26,544 bases of DNA from Deltaproteobacteria bacterium (GTDB lineage: Bacteria; Desulfobacterota; Deferrimicrobia; Deferrimicrobiales; Deferrimicrobiaceae). The translations under genes and the position numbers were made by a program. Below are positions 15,229 to 22,308 of this stretch, piece by piece. Position 1 is the first letter of the stretch, and the number at the start of each line of letters is the position of its first letter. The DNA is taken from the NCBI GenBank assembly GCA_017889845.1, contig JAGGAJ010000007.1, positions 1 to 26,544 on the forward strand, in the 5' to 3' direction. The notes below the pieces were generated by a model. That model saw nothing but the letters and a program-made list of their open reading frames with translations, was not told where the DNA came from and searched no databases.

Positions 15229-15534
15229 TTATCCGCGGAAACCGCTGCCGATTTGACTACTCTTCATACCCGAGCCGTCGCGAGGCACCAGGGGCTTGGC
15301 TTCGGACACCTTCAGCTCGCGCCCATCCATCACCGAACCGTTCATCTTTGTGATGGCGCTGACGGCCTCCTGGATGGTCGCCAGTTCGAGGAAACCGAAC
15401 CCCTTGCTCTGACACGTGACCTTGTCCGTGATGATCTTTACCGATTCCACCGTGCCGAACTGCGAAAACGTTTCCTTCAGGGAATCCTCCGTTGCGGAAA
15501 CCGGAAGATTTCCAAGGAACAATCTCTTACCCAT
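15229..15534 (-). CDS. RRM-type RNA-binding protein
   Basis: A 101-residue single RNA recognition motif protein of the bacterial/cyanobacterial Rbp type. RNP2 is LFLGNL (residues 5-10) and RNP1 is KGFGFLEL (44-51), with the aromatic RNA-stacking positions kept. The C-terminal tail (about 84-101) is Gly/Ser-rich. Such proteins bind single-stranded RNA and are often cold-induced, but no regulation is shown here. A very strong AAGGAGG site precedes the ATG. Confidence 0.92.
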   Translation of the reverse strand: MGKRLFLGNLPVSATEDSLKETFSQFGTVESVKIITDKVTCQSKGFGFLELATIQEAVSAITKMNGSVMDGRELKVSEAKPLVPRDGSGMKSSQIGSGFRG

Positions 15535-15964
15535 AAGACCTCCTTTTAGGCATCAGGGCCGCAAAAGAGGTCATGAGCACGTTTCTCGGGATCTCTTTAG
15601 ACCGCGGGCGATTGGGGACTTTACCAAACTAACACACATAGAGGCGAGAATGGAAACTATCTTTAAAAACGGTCTTTGGGGTGTTATTTTATTATTTTAA
15701 ATATAAACCCCGAAGGTCACACCCTACATGCCGGATTTCAATCTGGGGCATGATTCCCGCAATTGGCACGACGCAATCTTGCTTCATATCTATACACATG
15801 AATGTTACAATTAAGCCAAACATGACGCGGCAGACGTCCAACTCACTATCGCTGGAAGAAGGGGTGTTCCAAATCCCTGAACGTGGATGGAGGTGGTGGG
15901 AACAGGAAGGCCGGCGCGAAAGTTCTTCCGGGCATGAACCCATTTCATTTCGGGAGGTGATCTC
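15535..15964. other. 430-base divergent intergenic region
   Basis: It holds the promoters of the RRM gene (minus) and the lipoprotein gene (plus). It is AT-rich at 15655-15710, where ACCCCGAAGGTCA (15707-15719) matches 13 bases of the dispersed repeat at 17994-18006. No gene or confident promoter was found. Confidence 0.4.
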
Positions 15965-16366
15965 ATGAAAAAGTTAGTGCTTGTCATCTCATCGATCGCC
16001 TTGCTGTTCGCGGCAGGTTGCGCAACGAAGGGATATGTCAAGACGCAGGTCGACCCGGTCTCCGATCGCATCGGCCGTACCGAGGACAGATTGAAAGCCG
16101 TCGAGGGAAAGCTTGACCAGGCCTTGAAGGATGCCGAGGCGGCGAAAGCCCAGGCGCAAGCCGATCGGGCGGCGATCGCGGAAGCGAAGGCCATGGCGAA
16201 CAAGGCCCAGGACACGGCGAACAAGGCGGAAGCGGATGCGGTGCGCGTCGGCGGGGACGTGAGCAAAGCCGAAGCTGCGGCAAAGAAAGCCGAAGAAGCG
16301 GCCAGAGAAGCCGAAAAAGCCGCCGCGAGAACCGAGAAAATGTTCCACCTGCAACAGAAGAAGTAG
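15965..16366 (+). CDS. Alanine-rich coiled-coil lipoprotein (Lpp-like)
   Basis: A 133-residue lipoprotein. Residues 1-19 form the signal with lipobox FAAGC, and Cys19 is the lipidation site. The rest is almost wholly helical with Ala/Lys/Glu repeats (AEAAKAQAQADRAAIAEAKA and EAAAKKAEEAAREAEKAAAR), giving a long alanine-zipper coiled coil, and ends in KK. This resembles Braun-type Lpp or the OprI/alanine-zipper lipoproteins that tether or space the outer membrane from peptidoglycan; the terminal lysines could be the attachment point. The next two genes encode L,D-transpeptidases, the enzyme class that attaches Lpp, which strengthens the idea. GGGAGGTGATCTC precedes the ATG. Confidence 0.82.
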   Translation: MKKLVLVISSIALLFAAGCATKGYVKTQVDPVSDRIGRTEDRLKAVEGKLDQALKDAEAAKAQAQADRAAIAEAKAMANKAQDTANKAEADAVRVGGDVSKAEAAAKKAEEAAREAEKAAARTEKMFHLQQKK

Positions 16367-16377
16367 GGGGCACAAAC

Positions 16378-16422
16378 CATGAGGAAGGAGGGGCCAGCGA
16401 ACCCGGCCCCTCCTTCCTCATG
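16378..16422. terminator. Perfect 18-bp hairpin between lipoprotein and L,D-transpeptidase genes
   Basis: CATGAGGAAGGAGGGGCC (16378-16395) pairs without mismatch to 16405-16422 around a 9-base loop. It sits between two convergent genes (stops at 16366 and 16443). It lacks a T-run, but its stability makes a bidirectional terminator or 3' end protector likely. Confidence 0.65.
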
Positions 16423-16442
16423 TCATGAGACAGAATGGGGCC

Positions 16443-16952
16443 TCAAGGAAGGATTCTGACAGGGGTCCCATCGGCTACAAGATCCCAGATCTCGTCCATT
16501 TCCTCGTTGGAAACTGCGATGCATCCCCTCGTCCAGTTGAAATCGGCATGAGAGGCGCCGAGATCTTCGAAACCCTCCGGCAAACCATGAATCAGTACTT
16601 CTCCGCCGGGCGATACGCCCAGCTTCTTCGCCATGCGGATATCGGAGGCATTGGGGTAGGAGATATGGAGCGCTTTGTAAAAACCGCTCCTGGGATTGCG
16701 TCGGTCGATCACATAGTTTCCCTCGGGTGTCCTGTTGTCCCCCCGGCGGACTCTTCGCCCCGGATTCCTGCCGACAGCAACCTTGTAGCTTTTCAGGATC
16801 TTCCCGTTGTGCAAAAGGAGAAGGAGATTTTCACCCTTTATCACCACCACCTTGTCCGCATGGGTCGTTCCGGAAGCATGTGCCGCGGAGGCAACGAAGA
16901 GTCCCAAAAGGGCGCCGAGCACCAGATTCCTGGCGACCGTGCTCGTTTGCAT
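16443..16952 (-). CDS. L,D-transpeptidase (YkuD domain), compact form
   Basis: A 169-residue exported enzyme that forms or uses peptidoglycan cross-links at meso-diaminopimelate. Residues 1-26 are a signal peptide (cut after AAHA). The YkuD domain fills the rest: DKVVVIKGENLLLLLHNGKI, RTPEGNYVIDRRNP, His122 in VLIHGLPEG and the catalytic Cys144 in NWTRGCIAVSNEEM. Family members usually show SHGC; TRGC is a known variant of the short periplasmic type. No clear ribosome site is seen. It is divergent from the second L,D-transpeptidase and convergent with the Lpp-like lipoprotein gene. Confidence 0.9.
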   Translation of the reverse strand: MQTSTVARNLVLGALLGLFVASAAHASGTTHADKVVVIKGENLLLLLHNGKILKSYKVAVGRNPGRRVRRGDNRTPEGNYVIDRRNPRSGFYKALHISYPNASDIRMAKKLGVSPGGEVLIHGLPEGFEDLGASHADFNWTRGCIAVSNEEMDEIWDLVADGTPVRILP

Positions 16953-16996
16953 ACGTTGGAATGTAACGAAAGTACGTGCCCGGAGTCAACCGGACC

Positions 16997-17875
16997 ATGC
17001 TGAGGCGTGCAATGTTCCTGGCATCGGCGGCGGTCCTGATTTCCTGTTCTATCCTGACTTTTTCTCTCGCGGCCGAGCTTCGACGGGAAGGAACGGTCAT
17101 CGGCAGATTGAGGGTCTACCCGATCAAGCCCAACGAATCGCTCCCGGAGATCGCCAGGCGATACGACATCGGCATCGAGGCGATTTCCGCTGCAAATCCC
17201 GGCGTCGATCTTTTTATCCCCGATCCGGGGAGCTGGATCCTCCTCCCCACCGAATGGATTCTTCCGGACACGCCGATCCGGACAGGAATCGTCGTCAACA
17301 TTGCGGAAATGCGTCTTTTCGTCTTTTCGCACGATCGTCCGCAAACCGTAACGACCTTCCCGATCGGGATAGGCGACGAGGGGAAGGAGACCCCGGTCGG
17401 GACGTTTACCGTCATCGAAAAAATAAGGGACCCCGCTTGGTATGTCCCGGAGTCGATCCGGAAGGAACGTCCCGATCTCCCGGCCGTCGTCCCACCCGGA
17501 CCGGACAATCCGATGGGGAGTCACGCGCTCCGCCTCTCGAAGCGAACCGTGCTGATTCATGGCACGAATCGTCCCTGGGGCATCGGGGCGCGCGTCAGTC
17601 ACGGATGTATCCGATTGTATCAGGAGGATATCGCCCTGCTGTTCGGAATGATCCGGCGTGGGACGCGGGTATCCATCGTCGACCATCCCGTGAAGGCGGC
17701 AGCAATGGGAGATCGGGTCTACCTTCAGGTCCACAACTACGAGGAGGGAAGGGATCTGTATAGCGAGGCGCTGAAGGTGCTGGAAGCGAAAAACCTGTCA
17801 AACCGGGTCGATCTCGAAAAAACGCGGAAAGCATGCCGGGAGCGAACGGGTCTTTTGGTGGACATCTCGAGATAG
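16997..17875 (+). CDS. L,D-transpeptidase (ErfK/YbiS type) with LysM-like segment
   Basis: A 292-residue exported enzyme. After a signal peptide (residues about 1-27) comes a LysM-like peptidoglycan-binding stretch (about 42-85: KPNESLPEIARRYDIGIEAI, then ANPGVD), followed by the YkuD domain (about 97-230) with GIGDEGKETPVGTFTV, His188 in VLIHGTNRPWG and catalytic Cys204 in VSHGCIRLYQED. This order matches E. coli ErfK/YbiS, which attach Lpp to peptidoglycan. The start is uncertain: ATG 16997 is chosen, but GTG 16976 and ATG 17012 are in frame. With the Lpp-like lipoprotein next door a tethering role is reasonable, though unproven. Confidence 0.92.
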   Translation: MLRRAMFLASAAVLISCSILTFSLAAELRREGTVIGRLRVYPIKPNESLPEIARRYDIGIEAISAANPGVDLFIPDPGSWILLPTEWILPDTPIRTGIVVNIAEMRLFVFSHDRPQTVTTFPIGIGDEGKETPVGTFTVIEKIRDPAWYVPESIRKERPDLPAVVPPGPDNPMGSHALRLSKRTVLIHGTNRPWGIGARVSHGCIRLYQEDIALLFGMIRRGTRVSIVDHPVKAAAMGDRVYLQVHNYEEGRDLYSEALKVLEAKNLSNRVDLEKTRKACRERTGLLVDISR

Positions 17876-17879
17876 AGGA

Positions 17880-17896
17880 TTCCCGTCTACCGGGAA
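17880..17896 (+). terminator. Short hairpin after the L,D-transpeptidase gene
   Basis: TTCCCG(5)CGGGAA lies 4 bases after the stop at 17875. The stem is only 6 bp and no T-run follows, so it is a weak terminator candidate. Confidence 0.3.
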
Positions 17897-17989
17897 GCCT
17901 GTAATCCGGTCACTAGACAGGCACAAGTGCGGTATGGGATCCAGATATTCCTTCATCTCAGACAACCTGGAAGGTTCGACCTTCTGGGC

Positions 17990-18005
17990 GCGCACCCCGA
18001 AGGTC
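17990..18005 (+). repeat. Dispersed 16-bp repeat, copy 1
   Basis: GCGCACCCCGAAGGTC, identical (inverted) to 19671-19686 and 24385-24400. Here it also forms a 7-bp stem with GACCTTC at 17978-17984, and a separate small hairpin, GAAGGT(3)ACCTTC, sits at 17970-17984. All copies lie outside intact genes. Confidence 0.7.
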
Positions 18006-18071
18006 ATGCCTGAGATCCTACTATCAACGACCACGCCAGCCTCGCCACCTTCAATCCATTGTTTGGGTAGT

Positions 18072-18869
18072 TCATTCCAACACTCCACGCACTGCCCAAG
18101 CCCTAGCTTTGAGGGATATGCCGCCATCGGCTTCAGCTGTCAAACTTTTCTCTAGCCGGTTGCAGACGAGATCGCGCTGTTCCTGCGAGAGAGAGGCCAC
18201 ATACGCCGGAGCTGGTCCAGTCCCCCTCAGGAATGGCGTCCAGAAGTCCAGGAAATGCTGGAAACGCGTTGGGATCTCCAAGCTACTGATCGTAACGTCG
18301 CGAAGGCTTGCTCCAAGAAAAAGCGCCTTTAGAGCATCCGGTTTGCAGAGCGGGAATCGACGGCCCTCATCAAACTCCGCCGCGGCTGAATCCAGGGCGA
18401 CCGCCTCGTTCCAAAAGCGCCGGAGGAACTCAATGCCATCCGCATAGTCCCACACATACGCAGCGATCATCCCCCCGCGTCGCAGTCCTCGGCTCATGCG
18501 AGCGATGGCACGGCCGGGATTCGCAACGAAATTGAGCACCAATCCCGACACAATGTAATCCAAAGTGCCATTACCGTCCGGAAGGTTCTCGACACCCGCC
18601 ACTACGAAAGCAACGCGGCCATCAAGTACCGCCTTCCGAGCGTGATCGATGAACGGTTCCGATGGGTCACAGGCCAACACCGATGCCGGGGCGGCCAGGT
18701 CGCAGATTGCGGAAGTGAGCGCTCCTGTGCCGCACCCAACGTCGAGCCAGTGAGCCCCGCCCGCTGGAGTCATCCATCTGATGAAGCTGCGTGCGAGCGG
18801 CCTGCTCCAACGGCCCATGTATGACTCATAAGCGGCGCCCGCTTTCCAGTTGTCGTTCGCTTCACTCAT
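18072..18869 (-). CDS. Class I SAM-dependent methyltransferase
   Basis: A 265-residue methyltransferase of the UbiE/type-11 group. Motif I is HWLDVGCGTGALTSAICDLA (about residues 40-59), followed by VLACDPSEPFIDHARK (acidic SAM-ribose contact), VAFVVAGVENLP, and LDYIVSGLVLNFVANPGRAI as the post-motif helix. The C-terminal half (about 150-265) is a variable substrate domain with FWNEAVALD and RFQHFLDFWTPF; the substrate is unknown. The ATG has GAGGGGG upstream. The gene stands alone in an accessory patch with 16-bp repeat copies on both sides and a broken PIN gene upstream. Confidence 0.9.
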   Translation of the reverse strand: MSEANDNWKAGAAYESYMGRWSRPLARSFIRWMTPAGGAHWLDVGCGTGALTSAICDLAAPASVLACDPSEPFIDHARKAVLDGRVAFVVAGVENLPDGNGTLDYIVSGLVLNFVANPGRAIARMSRGLRRGGMIAAYVWDYADGIEFLRRFWNEAVALDSAAAEFDEGRRFPLCKPDALKALFLGASLRDVTISSLEIPTRFQHFLDFWTPFLRGTGPAPAYVASLSQEQRDLVCNRLEKSLTAEADGGISLKARAWAVRGVLE

Positions 18870-18989
18870 CTGGCCCCCTCTGCTAACAGTCCATCTAACC
18901 AGATTTAGACGGATTGCTGACCGATGGTGTTTCAGGGCGATTGCCTTCGGGTTAGGTTATGAAAAGATTTGATTGAACGTGAATTCTCG

Positions 18990-19023
18990 TGGTCACAATT
19001 TGGACACAAAATGGTCACAATTT
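18990..19023. repeat. Pair of 12-bp direct repeats, 22-base period
   Basis: TGGTCACAATTT occurs at 18990-19001 and again at 19012-19023, with a related TGGACACAAAA between them. The 22-base spacing is close to two helical turns, so a tandem operator is possible. It sits upstream of both the methyltransferase gene and the PIN remnant. Confidence 0.5.
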
Positions 19024-19062
19024 TTCCCCGAAATAAAACGCCCAGCGGGCTTATAAAAGCCG

Positions 19063-19476
19063 GTGGGTACCCCTCCTCCACCGAATTTCCCTCGCAGGAT
19101 ACCAAGAGGTAAGATTGTCAGGGTAACGGGTCCCCGGTGTTCGGTACCAGGTCCCTTGTCGCCGGATGTCGTCCGTGAGGTCGAAGGAACGGTTCACCTT
19201 TTGACGACGAAGTTGGGGAACGAAAAGGCGAAGGTACTGTTGGCCCTCTGGAATAGATTTCATTCCCTCTGCGAGGTTCAAGAGCCTTCACAGAGGGTGG
19301 TGGTCTGCCGGGACCCGAAAGACGATGCCTATCTCTCCCTGTGCGCCGGGATCATGGCGGACTTTCTGGTCACCGGCGACAAGGATCTCCTCGCGGTGGA
19401 TCCCGCCGTGACCCAGGGACTGCCCTCTAACCTGAAAATCATCACGCCAAGACAATTCCTTGAACTGGAATGTTGA
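19063..19476 (+). pseudogene. N-terminally truncated PIN-domain toxin (COG1569-like)
   Basis: The last roughly 105 residues match putative PIN-family toxins: LSPDVVREVEGTVHLLTTKL, VVVCRDPKDDAYLSLCAGIM, ADFLVTGDKDLLAVDPA, and the typical end IITPRQFLEL. The acidic residues of RDPKDD and TGDKDLL belong to the RNase active site. The beginning expected in this family, a strand with DTNVL(I/V)S carrying the first catalytic Asp, is missing; residues 1-30 of the frame are Pro/Arg-rich and unlike PIN. No antitoxin gene is beside it. It is most likely an inactive relic. The frame opens at GTG 19063 without a ribosome site. Confidence 0.65.
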
Positions 19477-19536
19477 TCGGTACGTTCCAAACTAACGAAA
19501 TTGACGGCATTGTTTACCGTGGTCCCACCCCTGAAC

Positions 19537-19680
19537 TTAATATTCCTCCTCGACGATCTTATCGCCTGCCAGATCGAACACCATATCCGATACCTCTGTC
19601 CGGAACCACGCCAGGAATGCTATGTAATTTCTGACCGTCGGCCATTTCTCCGGATCGGTACACCATGACGGACCTTCGGG
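19537..19680 (-). pseudogene. Possible C-terminal remnant of an unknown protein
   Basis: On the minus strand the frame ending at a TAA (19539-19537) reads TDPEKWPTVRNYIAFLAWFR and then TEVSDMVFDLAGDKIVEEEY. The last 40 residues have an amphipathic, protein-like pattern, whereas the sequence before them (overlapping the repeat) does not. I do not recognise the family and no ribosome site is present. Confidence 0.3.
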
Positions 19681-19686
19681 GTGCGC
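19671..19686 (-). repeat. Dispersed 16-bp repeat, copy 2
   Basis: GACCTTCGGGGTGCGC, the exact reverse complement of copy 1 at 17990-18005. Together the two form an inverted pair around the methyltransferase gene and the PIN remnant. Confidence 0.7.
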
Positions 19687-19792
19687 TCTTGACGGTCGTG
19701 CAGTTATAGGGTGCTGGAAGCTGCTACAGGCTGCCGAGCGCAACAAACAGTGTTGTTTCCCGACTCTTCGAGCCCGCGTCAGATTCGCCGCG

Positions 19793-20815
19793 CTAGAAAA
19801 TGAAGGTCGGGATCACCGCAGTGATATAGAGACGGACGTCCCAGCGGCTCCCAGGCTTGTCGTCAGGATGAATGACAGAATATTCGACCTCGCCATGTAC
19901 GTTTACCGGCAACTTGCCTATTTCGAACATCCTGCCGGCCCCCAATCCGATCGGAAGGGTTACCTTGTCGCCCTTGGCCGCCCAGTTGATGGTGATGTTG
20001 GGGCTCATGCCGATGCGCCAGGCCGCGTCGGGATCCCACCCGGGAGGGGCGTAGAAGATGAAGTACTGTACATTGGTCAAGTTGACATTGGCCCGGTTGC
20101 TGTCGCCGCCGACGGACCACCAGTGCTGCGGGAAGATAGCCCCCGTCCATTCCCGCCCCAGGTAACCGACCACCCCGGTGGGCCCGAGGTTGTACTTGCC
20201 GGTCCCCAGCACATCCTCGGAGGCGGTCGGGAACATCGCGGTGGCCCCAACGCCCCAGAGGAACACCCCGCCCGTCGATCTGATCTTGATGGTTTCCTTT
20301 GGCGCGGCCACGCCCACATAAACCATGTCGCCGAAGCCACGGGTGGGGTCGTAGGGGTCTTGCAGGGCGCCTGGAAGGCCTGGACAGGAGAGGATCTCGC
20401 TCGCCGCCATCCCTATACAGTCGCCAAAGCCCTTGTTGAACGGCACGCTGAGGAACGGGAAGACGACGCGGTTAATCAGGTTCCAGTCACTGCCCAGGCT
20501 GATCGGGAAGGTAGGGGTGATCTGGAGTCTGTGCACAGCCTTTGAATCGCTTAAAGGCGGTCCCTTGACCGTGATGTAGTCGTACTGAAACGGAATCGCC
20601 ACGAAGTTTCCCACCGGGTTGTCCAGTAATTTCGAAATCTGCGCCGGACTCGGAGTGCATCCGGCCTTGACCACCACTTTCAGGTCGATGAAGAGGTCCT
20701 GCTCCAGAGCGGCGCAGTGTTCTGGCTTCTTGGAAGGAGTCTCCTGGGCGTAGGCCCACGTCCCAACGAGTGCCACCACAACCACAGCGACAGCGGTCAT
20801 CCATCTCTTTTTCAA
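19793..20815 (-). CDS. Outer-membrane protein of the MetA-pathway (phenol degradation) family
   Basis: A 340-residue exported protein. A TTG at 20815 is chosen because AGGAGGG lies 6 bases upstream and it opens a classic signal peptide (MKKRWMTAVAVVVVALVGTW, cut after YAQ); in-frame ATGs at 20872 and 20839 lack ribosome sites. The mature part has many alternating strands with aromatic girdle residues (LQITPTFPISLGSDWNLINR, WRIGMSPNITINWAAKGDKV, LPIGLGAGRMFEIGKLPV) and ends in phenylalanine (PTFIF), all typical of an outer-membrane beta-barrel. The pattern LPIGLG.GR.F.IGKLPVN fits the MetA-pathway-of-phenol-degradation-like family, whose role (porin or transporter) is not settled. Confidence 0.78.
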   Translation of the reverse strand: MKKRWMTAVAVVVVALVGTWAYAQETPSKKPEHCAALEQDLFIDLKVVVKAGCTPSPAQISKLLDNPVGNFVAIPFQYDYITVKGPPLSDSKAVHRLQITPTFPISLGSDWNLINRVVFPFLSVPFNKGFGDCIGMAASEILSCPGLPGALQDPYDPTRGFGDMVYVGVAAPKETIKIRSTGGVFLWGVGATAMFPTASEDVLGTGKYNLGPTGVVGYLGREWTGAIFPQHWWSVGGDSNRANVNLTNVQYFIFYAPPGWDPDAAWRIGMSPNITINWAAKGDKVTLPIGLGAGRMFEIGKLPVNVHGEVEYSVIHPDDKPGSRWDVRLYITAVIPTFIF

Positions 20816-20871
20816 CTTTCGCCCTCCTGCCCCCACCATTGGAATTTGGCCACTTGGACGATCGAAATTCA

Positions 20872-21972
20872 TTACGGGTTCTCAGCCACGCAGAAAATAC
20901 CCCTCCCGTCCGACGCCGGCCCGAAACATCCGTTGCAGGAGATACAGGAGGATTTGCGATGATCCCCCTCCGCCCACCTTCTTACAAGCCCCGGTTCGCG
21001 GACGAGCGGCCGGCTGAGGCAGACGTAGTCGGCAACACCGTCCCGAACCAATCGCTCCGCAACCTCGAAGGACCGGATTCCGCCGACCAGCATCAGCGGG
21101 ATCCGGATCCCTTCCTTGAAGGCCCTGGCGGCGTTGCGATAGAAGACCTCTTTCTCCGGCCTCGCAAGGAGGCCGGGCCTCGGAGGAAGTAGTTGCTGCG
21201 GCGAGGCGACCGTTCCGCCGGAGAGCTCTATTGCGTCGACGGACGCTTCGGCCAGCATTTCCGCGACCCGGAGTGCCTCGTCCGCCGTCATTCCCCCATC
21301 AAGGAAATCTTCCGAGTTCAGCTTGACGAGGACCGGATAGGCGGCCCCGACAGCCGCTCGCACGCTTCCGACCGTTTCGTGCAGGAATCTTGCGCGGTTG
21401 GAAAGCGTTCCGCCGTATTTGTCCTCCCTCCGATTGAATGCCGGGGCGAGGAACTGGCTGATCAGGAAGCCATGGGCGGCGTGGATTTGCACCGCGTCGA
21501 AACCGGCGTGTTTCGCTCTCGCGGCCGCGCCGGCGAACGCGGAGACGATCCGGGCGATCTCCTCCCGGGTCATAGCCCGATTTGCGCCCTTGCCTGCCGC
21601 CCCTTCCGCGGAGGGGCCGACCGTTTCGACACCGGTCAATCCGGAATTCGAGAACGCGCCCCCGTGAACCAGCTGCAGGGCGATCCTCCCGCCTTCGGAG
21701 TGAACGGCCCCGGCCATTCCGGCAAGTCCGGGCAAAAAGCGATTATCATGGACGGCCAGTTGACGCGGGCTGGACTGGCCTTCCTGGCTGACGTAGGCGT
21801 ACCCGCTCACGATCAGGCCGACCCGGTTCTTCGCCAGATCGGCCATCATCCCGTCGAGACGGGGGGTGGACGATCCGTCCTCGCCGGCAAGTCCCTCCCA
21901 AGTGGCAGATCGCACGAACCGGTTGCGCAATTTCATCCCGTTCAGCCGGACTTCTTCGAAAAGGACGGGCAT
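20872..21972 (-). CDS. NADH:flavin oxidoreductase (Old Yellow Enzyme family)
   Basis: A 366-residue FMN-dependent TIM-barrel enzyme. Family signatures in order: LRNRFVRSATWEG (residues 16-28), GGRIALQLVHGGAFS, the substrate-binding pair His164/His167 in VQIHAAHGFLISQFLAPAFN, NRREDKYGG, VLVKLNSEDFL and the FMN-phosphate loop near LMLVGGIRS and DYVCLSRPLVREP. The C-terminus has a Cys cluster (CISCNGCFG and later FCV) like the iron-sulphur-binding segment of the larger 2,4-dienoyl-CoA reductase group, but the flavodoxin-like domains are absent. Substrates are probably activated alkenes or carbonyls. A weak GGTGGGAA site precedes the ATG. Its stop is 57 bases before the MetA-family start, so the two may be co-transcribed. 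Confidence 0.93.
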   Translation of the reverse strand: MPVLFEEVRLNGMKLRNRFVRSATWEGLAGEDGSSTPRLDGMMADLAKNRVGLIVSGYAYVSQEGQSSPRQLAVHDNRFLPGLAGMAGAVHSEGGRIALQLVHGGAFSNSGLTGVETVGPSAEGAAGKGANRAMTREEIARIVSAFAGAAARAKHAGFDAVQIHAAHGFLISQFLAPAFNRREDKYGGTLSNRARFLHETVGSVRAAVGAAYPVLVKLNSEDFLDGGMTADEALRVAEMLAEASVDAIELSGGTVASPQQLLPPRPGLLARPEKEVFYRNAARAFKEGIRIPLMLVGGIRSFEVAERLVRDGVADYVCLSRPLVREPGLVRRWAEGDHRKSSCISCNGCFGPASDGRGIFCVAENP

Positions 21973-22308
21973 CTATTCCCACCGGTGACGGGATCATCCG
22001 GGACGGAAGGCCCGCGGGATCACCAAGCGATCGATTCCAATATAACCTCGCTCATCCACGATTTCACGTTATCGGAAGTCCTGTCATACTTCAAGAATTT
22101 ATATCCATATGTACGGATATTACGCTATTATTAACATGTAACGACGAAGCCGTTACCGATGGATCCTCGGGGCCCGAAATAGTTATTTACGCTTGCGATT
22201 CCGGAGTCCGCAAGACCAGTACAAGTTCAGATCGCGGTGGGACGGAAAGCAGACACGGGGGTGAAACGACGTTTTGGACCATGACCTAACGGAAAGGAGA
22301 TCGTGATC
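21973..22308. promoter_or_regulatory. 336-base divergent region between OYE and pepD
   Basis: It must hold both promoters. An AT-rich core (22090-22140) contains the inverted repeat ATATCC(8)GGATAT at 22101-22120, and a second hairpin CTTGCG(11)CGCAAG lies at 22192-22214. No confident promoter hexamers were assigned. Confidence 0.35.

Larger units (their letters stand above)
19477..19792. other. 316-base gap with remnant coding and repeat copy 2
   Basis: No intact gene. It contains the short coding-like remnant at 19537-19680 and the 16-bp repeat at 19671-19686. Nothing else was recognised. Confidence 0.4.

Noticed and set aside
15760..15785. TGGCACG...TTGC, resembling a sigma-54 promoter before the Lpp-like gene
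   Set aside because: The spacing between GG and GC is 14 bases instead of 10, which does not fit a sigma-54 site.
17798..18127. 109-residue minus-strand frame downstream of the methyltransferase
   Set aside because: It overlaps the ends of two recognised genes and the 16-bp repeat, and has no recognisable family; it may be read-through debris rather than a gene.
18870..19060. Possible tRNA or phage attachment site, suggested by TGGTCACA repeats and a GCCCAGCGGGC stem
   Set aside because: No cloverleaf, no integrase gene and no second att copy were found.
22140..22165. GTTACCGATGG, resembling the 3' end of a cyclic-di-GMP-I riboswitch
   Set aside because: The conserved upstream core (GGGCAAACC and GGGACGCAAAGCC) is absent, so the match is just a short coincidence.
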